A stretch of 64,000 nt of DNA from Pseudomonadota bacterium. GTDB lineage: Bacteria > Pseudomonadota > Gammaproteobacteria > Eutrophobiales > Eutrophobiaceae. Each line of letters starts with the position of its first letter. The first letter of the stretch is position 1. The DNA is taken from the NCBI GenBank assembly GCA_013112535.1, contig JABFGI010000002.1, positions 558,001-622,000 on the forward strand, read 5' to 3'. Positions 16,221 through 25,559 of this stretch are shown here, one piece after another. The notes under the pieces were generated by a model, which was not told the origin of the DNA, did no database searches, and saw only the letters and a program-made list of their open reading frames with translations. A program made the translations under genes and the position numbers.

Positions 16221-18920
16221 CTATAATTCTCTCATCAATCGAAAACCGATCATATAGCCCCGATTATTTTGTACCCAGGGAACTCTACTTGTCAGCGTGG
16301 GCGTATTATCAGACTGACCTCGAGGCAAAGCCCATGCACCACCTCGCACCATTCTGTGATTACAATCGCCAGTCGTTACAGCATGACCGTTTCTGTTTAC
16401 ACCTTTATAATTTTCATTAAAGCAATCCAGTGTTAATTCAAGGACATTCCCTAGAACATCGTAAAGACCGAACGCATTTGCATTAAAGTTAGCGGCTGGT
16501 GCTGTGTATGTATAGCCATCGGTACATTGAAAAAATGTTTTGTTATTTTTTTCATCATAATCCATCAGGTTTTCATACTGGCACTTTTCATCATAAACAC
16601 TACCCCAGTAATTCTCGCCTTTTTTACCTGCGCGAGCAGCATATTCCCATTCGGCTTCAGAAGGCAGGCGATAATTATGACCTGTTTGTTTTGATAACCA
16701 TCGTGCAGCTGCATTTGCATCATTCCAACTAATGCAGACAACTGGGTTATTATCGCTTTGCTGAAAGCCGGGATTCCTCCAATTCCGCTCAGGGTCAACT
16801 TTCCATTCTTTGTCCCAATAACCGCAACCTCCTTGCCATTCCGCTTCTGTTTGATACTCAGTCGCTTCTATGAAGTCTGAAAACTCACTCACGGTAATTT
16901 CTTTTATACTCATGGCAAATGGTTTTTCAATCTTTACTTTATGAATTGGATATTCACCAGTAAAAAATTCTCGAGCACGCCGTTTACTACCCATAAGAAA
17001 TGAGCCTGCCGGGATAACGACCATTTCTGGCCCTTTACCACCATTTTCAAGCTCATCCCGAAATATTTTTCCCGCTCTGGTATCTTGTTGGTTTTTCTTT
17101 TTCTCAATTTTTTTCAAAATTAATTTCAATCTATCTGAACGTGGAGCAATTTCCAGTGCTTCACGAATATAGGCACTGGCCTGATCAAGCTCTCCATTAT
17201 TAATCGCTTCTTTTACTTTATCTTCATAAGACTTCATGATCGATTGCAATTCCTTACGTGCATCACGATCTCGCGGATTTTGCCTTAGTCTGGACTGTAA
17301 TATACCAATCTGTTTCTTATCTTCGGTAGAGAACAATGATGCCTCAACTTCTTTTTGTTGTGTTTGTTCAACATCGCTTGAATCAACTTTATCTGCAGCA
17401 ATATCTTCTTTCAATATTTTTTCTATTGTTGGAATATCAGGATGATCCGGGCTAACCCGTTTAGCAAGATTGAGATATTGCAACGCCTTACTCATTTCCT
17501 TATTTTGTAAATTTTGTTCGACTAACTTCAAGTATTCCGTCGCAACATTAGTGAGTCCTGCTTCGGCATCAGCATTACCTTGATCCATGTTCAATACTTG
17601 ATGATATTTTTCAAGAGCATTATTTCCAGGCGGTTTTGTTAAACGTAAAGCTTGAATATCTTTATCTGCTCTGGCTAACAGGTCTCTAATCTGTTCGTCT
17701 TTTGTGTCTTCAATTTCTGTTTCAGCAACAAATTCTTGCGGTACTGGTGTTTGCTCTTCAATAATTTTTTCTTCAGCTAACGATTCTGTTATTTGTTCGG
17801 CATCCTGTTCTTTTTGTTGTTCATCTTCACTCAATATTGCTAATACAAATAATATTCCAAAACCAATCAAGCCATATTTAACAATGCGCTTGAATAATGA
17901 TGGTTTCTTCCTGTCTTGTTTATCATCATATTTATGTTCCAATACTTCAGTTTTTTCTGTTGCTGCTACTGTCGATTGACTTACATGATCAGTAGCAACG
18001 ACTGTTTCAACTTCCGATTGACCAGCATAGGCAGTGCCATTTATTTCAGCTTGCCATTCAGAGATCGACTGCGGCCTATTTTCCGGCTTGAATGCTAATG
18101 CATGATCAATTGCAGATAATAATGAAGACGAGTAGCCTTCAGGTTTCATATCTGTCGTTGTTATTAATGCATCAAAATCGTTGTGTAATAAGCCTTCACT
18201 TCTTTCCATTGCTTCAGCGGGAGAACGGCCAATGATTGCACGATACATGGTTGCACCTAAACCATAAATATCGGTCCACGGACCTTGTTTATCGCTCTTG
18301 CTAACGTACTGTTCAAAAGGAGCAAAACCCGGCGATACCATTGTCGTCAAGGTTCGTGTTTGTTGCCCGAAAGATTGTCGTGCTGATCCAAAATCAAGCA
18401 AGACAGGGCTACCATCTTCTCGAATAAAAATATTGGCGGGTTTAATGTCACGATGTATAAAACCATTTTCATGCACCAGTTTTAAACCATCGAGTATTGG
18501 GTTAATGATGGCTTTTAGTTGATCTTCACTTAGCGTTTTTTTATTTTTTAGAAGTTCATCCATGCCTTTTCCATGTTCATATTCCATGACCATATAGGCG
18601 GTATTATTTTCGGGAAAAACTGTAAAGACACGAACGATGTTAGGATGTTTGAATTTGGCCAGGGTTTGCGCCTCACTCATGAATCGATCCAGTCCCCACT
18701 CAAATTGTTCACCATAATCGCCAGAGACAGGATGGACTGATGAACTTTGATCCCGAACGGCCATTTCAATTGGAAGAAATTCCTTTATTGCGACCAATTG
18801 ATTCAAATTAGTATCTTCAGCCAGATAAGTAATTCCGAAGCCACCCTGGCCCAGGATTTTTTTGATTGTGTACCAGTGTAGTTTGTAGCCTGATGCAAGT
18901 GCGTTACGTGAACTATCCAT
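16221..18920 (-). CDS. Membrane Ser/Thr protein kinase with C-terminal FGE-sulfatase (SUMF1-like) domain
   Basis: The product is 899 residues from ATG 18920. The N-terminal kinase (about 12-300) has GQGGFG, VAIKEF, HRDIKPAN and DFGSA, all intact. One membrane segment lies near 345-365. The outer part has two repeat segments of TPR-like spacing (about 415-520 and 550-610) and a formylglycine-generating-enzyme-type domain (about 635-899, starting MVVIPAGSFLMGS). The kinase faces the cytoplasm and the FGE-like domain the periplasm. No sulfatase gene is nearby, so the FGE-like domain may be a binding or structural module. It is divergent from the MerR gene across 274 bp. Confidence 0.92.
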   Translation of the reverse strand: MDSSRNALASGYKLHWYTIKKILGQGGFGITYLAEDTNLNQLVAIKEFLPIEMAVRDQSSSVHPVSGDYGEQFEWGLDRFMSEAQTLAKFKHPNIVRVFTVFPENNTAYMVMEYEHGKGMDELLKNKKTLSEDQLKAIINPILDGLKLVHENGFIHRDIKPANIFIREDGSPVLLDFGSARQSFGQQTRTLTTMVSPGFAPFEQYVSKSDKQGPWTDIYGLGATMYRAIIGRSPAEAMERSEGLLHNDFDALITTTDMKPEGYSSSLLSAIDHALAFKPENRPQSISEWQAEINGTAYAGQSEVETVVATDHVSQSTVAATEKTEVLEHKYDDKQDRKKPSLFKRIVKYGLIGFGILFVLAILSEDEQQKEQDAEQITESLAEEKIIEEQTPVPQEFVAETEIEDTKDEQIRDLLARADKDIQALRLTKPPGNNALEKYHQVLNMDQGNADAEAGLTNVATEYLKLVEQNLQNKEMSKALQYLNLAKRVSPDHPDIPTIEKILKEDIAADKVDSSDVEQTQQKEVEASLFSTEDKKQIGILQSRLRQNPRDRDARKELQSIMKSYEDKVKEAINNGELDQASAYIREALEIAPRSDRLKLILKKIEKKKNQQDTRAGKIFRDELENGGKGPEMVVIPAGSFLMGSKRRAREFFTGEYPIHKVKIEKPFAMSIKEITVSEFSDFIEATEYQTEAEWQGGCGYWDKEWKVDPERNWRNPGFQQSDNNPVVCISWNDANAAARWLSKQTGHNYRLPSEAEWEYAARAGKKGENYWGSVYDEKCQYENLMDYDEKNNKTFFQCTDGYTYTAPAANFNANAFGLYDVLGNVLELTLDCFNENYKGVNRNGHAVTTGDCNHRMVRGGAWALPRGQSDNTPTLTSRVPWVQNNRGYMIGFRLMREL

Positions 18921-19044
18921 AATCAATTACTTATAAATTGTAAGAGTAACTTCATTATAACCGTCTTCTGCTGTTGTTTTCGGCAAGCTGATTTAATTAG
19001 TAACAAGTATCAGTTTGAACAAAATAGTAAAACATCAGACCTTT

Positions 19045-19057
19045 TTGTCCAGGACAA
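19045..19057. promoter_or_regulatory. Operator-like palindrome upstream of the MerR gene
   Basis: TTGTCC-A-GGACAA is a perfect 13-base palindrome in the 274-bp divergent region. Related TGTCC and TTGTCT elements recur near 19145-19160, closer to the MerR gene. They may be binding sites for the regulator itself. No recognised promoter was fixed here. Confidence 0.4.
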
Positions 19058-19194
19058 TAAATACTATGTTTTTCAATAATTTAAATTGATTTTAATCTCA
19101 TTTTTCATAATTTTCAGTTAATTTACTAATTTTCAATCGATACATGTCCATATTTTGTCTAATCTGAACCTATGAAATTTTAGAGAGAAATATT

Positions 19195-20169
19195 ATGTCT
19201 ACGCCAAGCCAAATATTAGAAACTGTATTTAAGATTGGTGCAGTTTCGAAAATAACAAATATTCCTGTCGATACATTACGTATATGGGAAAGACGATACA
19301 GTGTGGTTGTTCCAGTTAGGTCAAAAAATGCTGATCGGCTTTATAAAACAGAGGATATTAATCGCCTCACTTTACTTAAAATGTTGGTCGACAGGGGACA
19401 CTCTATCGGCACCATTGCGCACTTGAGTGATAACGAACTAAGTGAACGTTTGAGCGTACACGATACTAATACCACTCAAAAAAATAATCACTCCGTGAAC
19501 TCAGCCAATGTTGTAATCGTTGGTGAGGTGCTATCGATACAGATTCAACATTCGCAAATTGATAACAACAGTTTTTCATTTACTGGTATTTACAGCAACG
19601 AGCATGAGTTTATTGAAAACAAAAAGGATCATGACATCGATATTCTTGTTGTTGAATATCCGGTAATTCATGAACAGGATATTGATAGAATAAATACACT
19701 ATTTAAAGAATCAAATGCAAAACAACTCATACTAATTTATGGATTCACAAATAGTGCGGCAAAAAGAATACTGGATAAAAGTAATTTTAAATATATTCAG
19801 GCTCCGATTTCGATTGATAATCTTCAAAGAGAAATAATTGATTTAATAAAAGAACATAATATTAATCACGTTAAGGAAAACGAAGTAATACTGGAAGCTA
19901 AAGCACCAAAACGTACTTACAAAAGTAAACAATTAATCGACTTATCTACGGCATCATCAGTTATACAGTGTGAATGTCCTCAACACTTGTCCAGCATGAT
20001 AATTAAACTTGTTCAGTTTGAGCAGTATAGTTACGAATGCATAGAGCGATATGAAAAAGATGCTGAATTACATTCGATACTGGGAAATATGGCTGGTCAT
20101 GCCCGCTCAATTCTGGAACAGGCCTTATCAAAAATTGTAGACGCAGAAGGTATTTCATTAGAACAATAA
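19195..20169 (+). CDS. MerR-family regulator with non-canonical C-terminal domain
   Basis: The 324-residue protein starts with a MerR winged helix (about 10-80; FKIGAVSKITNIPVDTLRIWERRY), the arrangement of CarH/LitR-type regulators. The middle (about 103-225) looks like an alpha/beta Rossmann-like domain where those regulators bind B12, but I find no DxHxxG-type cobalamin motif. The C-terminus (about 255-320) has CECPQH followed by a helical region, seen in a broad proteobacterial MerR subgroup. The inducer is unknown. Its stop overlaps the ATG of the hydrolase gene (TAATG), so the two are translationally coupled. Confidence 0.88.
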   Translation: MSTPSQILETVFKIGAVSKITNIPVDTLRIWERRYSVVVPVRSKNADRLYKTEDINRLTLLKMLVDRGHSIGTIAHLSDNELSERLSVHDTNTTQKNNHSVNSANVVIVGEVLSIQIQHSQIDNNSFSFTGIYSNEHEFIENKKDHDIDILVVEYPVIHEQDIDRINTLFKESNAKQLILIYGFTNSAAKRILDKSNFKYIQAPISIDNLQREIIDLIKEHNINHVKENEVILEAKAPKRTYKSKQLIDLSTASSVIQCECPQHLSSMIIKLVQFEQYSYECIERYEKDAELHSILGNMAGHARSILEQALSKIVDAEGISLEQ

Positions 20170-21095
20170 TGTTTTATATATTTAGAAAAAATATCTATTG
20201 GATACTGTTATTCTTTAGTCCCACGCTTTTTGCAAACAGTGATTTTGATCCATTTAAACCACATGGCAGGTTCATCAATTTGGGTTTGCAGGTTATGTAT
20301 ATTGATTGCCTTGGAAAAAAATCACCTACAGTTTTAATTGACGTTGGTCTTGGTGACGCTTCTGCAAACTGGCTTAAAATTGCCAGGGCTTTATCTAATG
20401 ATGTCCGTGTCTGTTTATATGATCGAGCTGGTTATGGCTGGAGCGATCCTGGACCTGGTAGCAGAACAACAGCGCAAATAGTTCATGAATTGAATATGTT
20501 ATTGGAATTTGCTGAAGAGACCGGTCCTTATGTTATTGTCGGTCATTCATTTGGTGGTTTTACCGCACGCTATTTTGCAGCGACATACCCGGATAAAACA
20601 GTGGGAGCTGTATTAATAGATTCTTCTCATCCGGATCAAATTTATCGATTATCTCCACTTGATCAGATTAAACAAAAACGTCCTTTGAAACTAACAAGAA
20701 CAGAGCCTGCACCAGACTATATGAATGAAACAGAAAAACGCTGGTATTTTTTAAACTCAAGTCGTAAAGCCACGTTTGCACAGATGGAAGAATTGAGAAG
20801 TTTTAAAGAAAGTGCTTATCAGGTTAAACATTCCGGTCCTCTACCGGATATTCCTTTAGCTGTACTAAGCAGAGGTAAAAATCAATTACCGGAAATTAAT
20901 GGCGTTTCTCTTGAAAAAGAGTGGCGCGACATGCAAAAGAGTCTGTTATCACTTAGTAAACAAAGTTGGCAAAGCATCATCAAAGAAAGTGGCCACAGAA
21001 TATATCTGGATGCTCCTGATGAAATAATTAAAAATGTTTTAAAAGTTGTGTCCCATGCAAGAGAAAAATCAGATATTGATTCAACAATAAATTGA
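20169..21095 (+). CDS. Exported alpha/beta-hydrolase
   Basis: The 308-residue protein has an N-terminal signal peptide ending near FANSDF. Its alpha/beta-hydrolase fold has DVGLGDASANW, DRAGYGWSDPG and the nucleophile elbow GHSFGG; a late GHRIY supplies the probable catalytic His. It may be an esterase or lactonase acting in the periplasm; the substrate is unknown. The start overlaps the regulator stop by one base, so it is the likely partner or target of the MerR protein. It converges with the hypothetical gene at 21106. Confidence 0.88.
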   Translation: MFYIFRKNIYWILLFFSPTLFANSDFDPFKPHGRFINLGLQVMYIDCLGKKSPTVLIDVGLGDASANWLKIARALSNDVRVCLYDRAGYGWSDPGPGSRTTAQIVHELNMLLEFAEETGPYVIVGHSFGGFTARYFAATYPDKTVGAVLIDSSHPDQIYRLSPLDQIKQKRPLKLTRTEPAPDYMNETEKRWYFLNSSRKATFAQMEELRSFKESAYQVKHSGPLPDIPLAVLSRGKNQLPEINGVSLEKEWRDMQKSLLSLSKQSWQSIIKESGHRIYLDAPDEIIKNVLKVVSHAREKSDIDSTIN

Positions 21096-21105
21096 TACTT
21101 ATTTG

Positions 21106-21612
21106 CTAAAATTCTCTCGAATCATAGGCCCAATGTAATAGAGCCTGTCTTTGTTTTCGCCGGCAATTTAAATCATATTTTTCGCAATTCTTTTTAATCG
21201 CACCTTTATGTCGAACAATCGCTTTCCATCTTTTTATCTGACGTTTATCTTCTTCCAAGATTCGACGCCCCATATAATAACGACAATACCACTGGAACCA
21301 GCCACGTGGGTCAGCTTCATAAATCCAGCCTTTCCTTTGCCATTCACTTAAAGGCAAAGAGGCATCTATTCCAAAATAATTAAGTTCCGGATTTTTACCT
21401 TTAGCTGACAGTTTTGCTTTATTAAACCAGCTTTTCGGAAACTCATTATGACAATCGGTCATATACTTCCCGCCGAAGACACCTAATTCAAGCATTTCTT
21501 TTGGTGTCAATTCAGGTTTAAATTCACTATCGAAATTTTTCCCTGATGGTTCTTGCAGATAATAAATATAGCGTGACTGCATAGCATCATTAACAACAAC
21601 TTTCTTTTTCAT
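21106..21612 (-). CDS. Conserved hypothetical protein, Trp/Tyr-rich
   Basis: The product is 168 residues from ATG 21612 (the alternative is TTG 21621). I cannot name its family with certainty. It has LTPKEMLELGVFGG, a central ADPRGWFQWYCRYYMGRR and a basic C-terminus with RHKGAIKKNC, a pattern I associate with a conserved bacterial and plant family of unknown function. No signal peptide or membrane segment is visible, so it is probably cytoplasmic. It is convergent with the hydrolase gene and divergent from the PilZ gene. Confidence 0.75.
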   Translation of the reverse strand: MKKKVVVNDAMQSRYIYYLQEPSGKNFDSEFKPELTPKEMLELGVFGGKYMTDCHNEFPKSWFNKAKLSAKGKNPELNYFGIDASLPLSEWQRKGWIYEADPRGWFQWYCRYYMGRRILEEDKRQIKRWKAIVRHKGAIKKNCEKYDLNCRRKQRQALLHWAYDSREF

Positions 21613-21784
21613 AGTAAACAACTACTCAACTGTATTAGTAATATTCTCGAAGAAGACAGGTTCTTACCCGACATACTAACGAAAAAAACAGAAAAACTCC
21701 TTTTAATCCATAAGCTTGCCCAGATCATTCAAGAACTCCAAGTACGCGCCGATATATAAACTGATATGTGACTGGAATTACAAT

Positions 21785-22150
21785 ATGAACGCACAATTAC
21801 AACTAAAAGAAAAACGACGATTAAAACGTTTTTCCGCTCAACTAAAAGTTTACTCTCAGATTAATGATGAGTTAATCGGTTATTCAGAAAACCTTCACGT
21901 AGAAGGCATGATGATAGTCACAAAAAAACCAATACCAAAAGATCAGGAGATTGATATCTGGTTTGGCGTAGACAAAGAAGAAAAAAGATTAAATCGAATC
22001 TTTGTATCGGCGTATAAAGTCTGGGAAAGTTTTACAGATAATGATGAACGTTTTTATTACTCCGGTTTGCATTTTATCGCGCCATCGGGAGATACCTTGG
22101 ATAAAATTCAGACTTTACTCTATAAGCTTGAAGACGAAAAAATACAATAA
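21785..22150 (+). CDS. PilZ-domain protein
   Basis: The product is 121 residues from ATG 21785, preceded by GGAATT. A longer TTG frame from 21716 adds 23 unlike residues and was not used. The PilZ cyclic-di-GMP-binding pattern is present: RRLKRF near the start, then NLHVEGMMI. The second motif has His where Ser is usual (D/NxSxxG), so binding may be altered. It ends directly against the convergent dUTPase gene. It is a possible cyclic-di-GMP receptor for the GGDEF proteins in the window. Confidence 0.8.
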   Translation: MNAQLQLKEKRRLKRFSAQLKVYSQINDELIGYSENLHVEGMMIVTKKPIPKDQEIDIWFGVDKEEKRLNRIFVSAYKVWESFTDNDERFYYSGLHFIAPSGDTLDKIQTLLYKLEDEKIQ

Positions 22151-22588
22151 TTAATTAATTCCTTTATTATCCTCTTCTGTTTTTGTATCTTTCTTATAAT
22201 TTGTATCCTGACGTTTTAAATTAACAGCATGTTTTTGCTGGTAGATATCAAGCACCTTACCTGCATCCAGACCGGCACACATCATTGCGGAAACGAGGAA
22301 ATGTAAAATATCGATTAATTCGACACGGATATTTTGCATATCAATTTCGTCTTTGCTCCACCACTTCCACAACAACTCTTCATCAAGCTCGATTAATTCT
22401 TCTTTCATCGCTTTTGAATAATTCACCAGCCATTCATTTGGTAAATCATTCACCATTAATTTATTTTCGGCAGCAGCAGCAATTATAGATTTCATATCAA
22501 GATCATTACCGGACTTATCTTTGAGTTTATTTTTTGCAAAGACGTAATCATTCAATTCTGTCTGCATTTCGAAAATTTTGTCTAGCAT
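22151..22588 (-). CDS. Dimeric dUTPase-family (MazG-like) protein
   Basis: The 145-residue all-alpha NTP pyrophosphatase fold shows EELIELDEELLWKWW and RVELIDILHFLVSAM, whose acidic residues form the Mg2+ site of the dUTPase-2/MazG superfamily. It hydrolyses dUTP to dUMP and pyrophosphate, if the family assignment holds, and so keeps uracil out of DNA. The last 20 residues are charged and probably disordered. It stands alone, 137 bp from the divergent uup gene. Confidence 0.9.
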   Translation of the reverse strand: MLDKIFEMQTELNDYVFAKNKLKDKSGNDLDMKSIIAAAAENKLMVNDLPNEWLVNYSKAMKEELIELDEELLWKWWSKDEIDMQNIRVELIDILHFLVSAMMCAGLDAGKVLDIYQQKHAVNLKRQDTNYKKDTKTEEDNKGIN

Positions 22589-22725
22589 ATTTAATCTCCG
22601 TGATAAGGCTCAGGTTTCATAACAATTATTTAATGCTAACTTACCATGAATATAGCCGATGACAAATCCTGTACCGTAAGGATGAATACTATATAATCCC
22701 GCATCCACTTGAATCCTGTTTAATT

Positions 22726-24633
22726 ATGCCTTTAATCACTTTTGATGAAATATCTCTCGAATTCGGTGATCAGATGATCCTGAATAACGTCAGCATGGCG
22801 CTGGAACCGGGCGAGCGTGTCTGTTTGATTGGCCGTAATGGCGCAGGAAAATCAACCTTAATCAATATTATCAATGATAAGATTGAACCGGATTCTGGAG
22901 AAATCGTCAGGCAATCACATCTCAGGGTCAGCCAATTAGAACAGGCATTACCGGAAATTCGTGATATCAGTGTAAGAGATTATGTCGCCGAAGGTCTTAA
23001 TCATTTACAACTTTTACTAAAAGAGTATGAAATTCTTTCACACAAGGATATTGAAAATAATCCTCACCTATTACGTGAAATAGAAGATCTACAACATCAA
23101 ATTGAAGCTGAAGGTGGCTGGAACATTGATCAACGTGTTGAAACTATAATTTCTGAACTCAACTTACCAGCTGAATTAAAAATGGATCAATTATCTGGCG
23201 GCTGGCGTCGTCGAGTTGCATTAGGTAAAGCGTTGGTCAGTAATCCACAATTACTATTACTGGATGAACCAACCAATCATCTGGATTTAAGTACAATTGA
23301 ATGGCTGGAAAATCGTTTTAAAAATTTTAATGGCGCCATACTTTTTATCACACACGATCGTGCTTTTTTACAAAAGCTTGCAACACGTATTATAGAACTG
23401 GATCGCGGCAAACTTTCCAGTTGGCCTGGCACTTACCACGATTATTTGATTAATAAAGAAAAAGCGTTAGAGGAAGAAGCAAAAACCAATGCCTTATTTG
23501 ATAAAAAACTGAATGAAGAAGAAGTCTGGATAAGACAAGGGATAAAAGCAAGGCGTACACGTAATGAAGGGCGAGTACGTTCCCTGGAAGCCATGCGCAA
23601 AGAAGTGGCGAAAAGATTAAAACCACAAAACAAGGCACGTATCCATATCGAAGAAGCAGAACAATCCGGACGAAAAGTGATTGAAGCGCACAGGATTTGC
23701 CATAGTTACGGGGAACAACAGTTAATCGACAAACTATCTTTAAAAATCATGCGTGGAGATCGTATTGGATTGGTCGGTAATAATGGCGTTGGCAAGAGTA
23801 CTTTATTAAAAATATTGTTAGGTGAAATCGAACCAAACTCGGGCACCGTAAAGATTGGAACAAACCTTGAGGTAGCCTACTTTGATCAATTGCGTCGAAA
23901 TCTTGATCCGGAAAAAACCATTGCCCAGATTGTTGGAGAAGGCGGTGATTATATAAAAATTAATGGCAAGGATCGCCATGTCATTGGTTATCTACGTGGA
24001 TTTCTATTTACTGCCAAACGAGCCATGACAAAAATAAAAGTTTTATCCGGTGGCGAAAAAAATCGCGTTATTCTTGCCAAGCTGCTAACAAAACCAAGCA
24101 ATTTACTGGTGCTAGATGAACCGACCAATGATCTTGATGTTGAAACATTGGAAGTATTGGAAGAACGACTATCAGAATACAAGGGCACCTTAATTGTGGT
24201 GAGCCATGATCGCGAATTTGTAGATAATGTTGTCAGCAGTATTCTGGTATTTGAAGATTCCGGAGTCATTCAAAACTATGCTGGCGGTTTTAGCGATTGG
24301 GCACGACATGGGAAACACCTTGCCGAAATGGATAACCCTATCGCTAAAAAAGAAAATAGTAATATGGATAATAAAAATAAGAAACGAAGCGGCAACAAAA
24401 AACTCAGTTATAAATTGAAACTGGAACTGGATTCTTTACCTGACAAAATTGAAACACTCGAAAAAGAAATTGGCGAACTTGAAGCACAAACGAATGAAGA
24501 TGACTTTTATTCAAAACCTTACGAAGAACAACAACCTGTATTAGACGAAATGAAAATGAAGCAGGATGAATTGGACGATGCGATTTACCGATGGGCAGAA
24601 CTTGAAAACATGGAAAATGAATTACAATCATAA
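22726..24633 (+). CDS. uup: ABC-F family ATPase Uup
   Basis: The 635-residue protein has two ABC ATPase domains without membrane segments. The Walker A motifs are GRNGAGKST and GNNGVGKST, and the signatures LSGGWRRR and LSGGEKNR. A linker between the domains and a C-terminal coiled-coil domain (about 555-635) identify Uup among the ABC-F proteins. Uup acts on ribosomes and on DNA repair intermediates. The stop overlaps the next ATG (TAATG), coupling it to the DMT transporter. Confidence 0.95.
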   Translation: MPLITFDEISLEFGDQMILNNVSMALEPGERVCLIGRNGAGKSTLINIINDKIEPDSGEIVRQSHLRVSQLEQALPEIRDISVRDYVAEGLNHLQLLLKEYEILSHKDIENNPHLLREIEDLQHQIEAEGGWNIDQRVETIISELNLPAELKMDQLSGGWRRRVALGKALVSNPQLLLLDEPTNHLDLSTIEWLENRFKNFNGAILFITHDRAFLQKLATRIIELDRGKLSSWPGTYHDYLINKEKALEEEAKTNALFDKKLNEEEVWIRQGIKARRTRNEGRVRSLEAMRKEVAKRLKPQNKARIHIEEAEQSGRKVIEAHRICHSYGEQQLIDKLSLKIMRGDRIGLVGNNGVGKSTLLKILLGEIEPNSGTVKIGTNLEVAYFDQLRRNLDPEKTIAQIVGEGGDYIKINGKDRHVIGYLRGFLFTAKRAMTKIKVLSGGEKNRVILAKLLTKPSNLLVLDEPTNDLDVETLEVLEERLSEYKGTLIVVSHDREFVDNVVSSILVFEDSGVIQNYAGGFSDWARHGKHLAEMDNPIAKKENSNMDNKNKKRSGNKKLSYKLKLELDSLPDKIETLEKEIGELEAQTNEDDFYSKPYEEQQPVLDEMKMKQDELDDAIYRWAELENMENELQS

Positions 24634-25520
24634 TGCAGATAGATAAAAGATATTTATTTCATGGCTTCTTACCCGCCTTTGGTTCTGCTTGTTGCTTTGC
24701 TGTCATGGCAATGTGTATCAAGATTGCCTCTTCAGAACTGCCTGCACCACAATTAGTCTTCTTCCGCAGCTTAATCGGTTTATTAATAATAGTGCCTATT
24801 GTTTTACCAAAAGGTTTAACCTTTATAAAAACACCTGTATTACATATGCATATATTCCGAGGTTTCATCAGCGTCTGTGCCATGATTTGCTTTTTCTATG
24901 CCATAGGCCATGTCGGCTTATCTGAATCAACTTTATTAAACGCAACATCACCACTCTTCATCGGTTTAATGTCGATGCCGATATTAAAAGAAAAGGTTTC
25001 TGTTTCAACGGCAATAGCATTAATCATCGGTTTTATCGGTGTCGCATTAATATTAAAGCCCGGAACCGCACTGTTTACTCTAGCGGCATTGGTAGGTTTA
25101 TGCTCCGGCTTATTTATCGCTTCAGCCAAAGTACTGGTTCGCTACATGGCAACGACCGAACCTGTACTACGGACAGTTTTTTATTTCAGCATCACCACAA
25201 CATTATACTCAGGTGCACTAATGCTTTGGCTTTGGCAAACGCCAAACCTGTTTGACATATCAATCATGGTATTAGCTGGTATTTGTGCGACAGGCGGACA
25301 AACGTTACTAACCTATTCTTTTACACATAATGATGCAGTGACCGTTGCCCCGTTTACCTATGTCACCGTAGTCGTTGCAACTTTAATCGGTTGGATAGGC
25401 TGGGAAGAATTACCGGATATAGGTTCGAGTATTGGTACAATACTGATTATCAGTGCCTGTATATCTTTATCCTTTCAAGGCAAATTACCTAATCCGTGGA
25501 AATTAAAGAAACCAACTTAA
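24633..25520 (+). CDS. DMT superfamily (EamA) transporter
   Basis: The 295-residue protein has ten predicted membrane segments in two EamA repeats; the first includes VFFRSLIGLLIIVPIV and the second begins near residue 150. EamA proteins export metabolites such as amino acids or nucleobases across the inner membrane. The substrate is unknown. It is translationally coupled to uup by a one-base overlap, without an obvious functional link, and it converges with the membrane protein gene at 25560. Confidence 0.92.
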   Translation: MQIDKRYLFHGFLPAFGSACCFAVMAMCIKIASSELPAPQLVFFRSLIGLLIIVPIVLPKGLTFIKTPVLHMHIFRGFISVCAMICFFYAIGHVGLSESTLLNATSPLFIGLMSMPILKEKVSVSTAIALIIGFIGVALILKPGTALFTLAALVGLCSGLFIASAKVLVRYMATTEPVLRTVFYFSITTTLYSGALMLWLWQTPNLFDISIMVLAGICATGGQTLLTYSFTHNDAVTVAPFTYVTVVVATLIGWIGWEELPDIGSSIGTILIISACISLSFQGKLPNPWKLKKPT

Positions 25521-25559
25521 CGACCGTACTGCGCGTTACTTTTTTGCTACATCATATCT

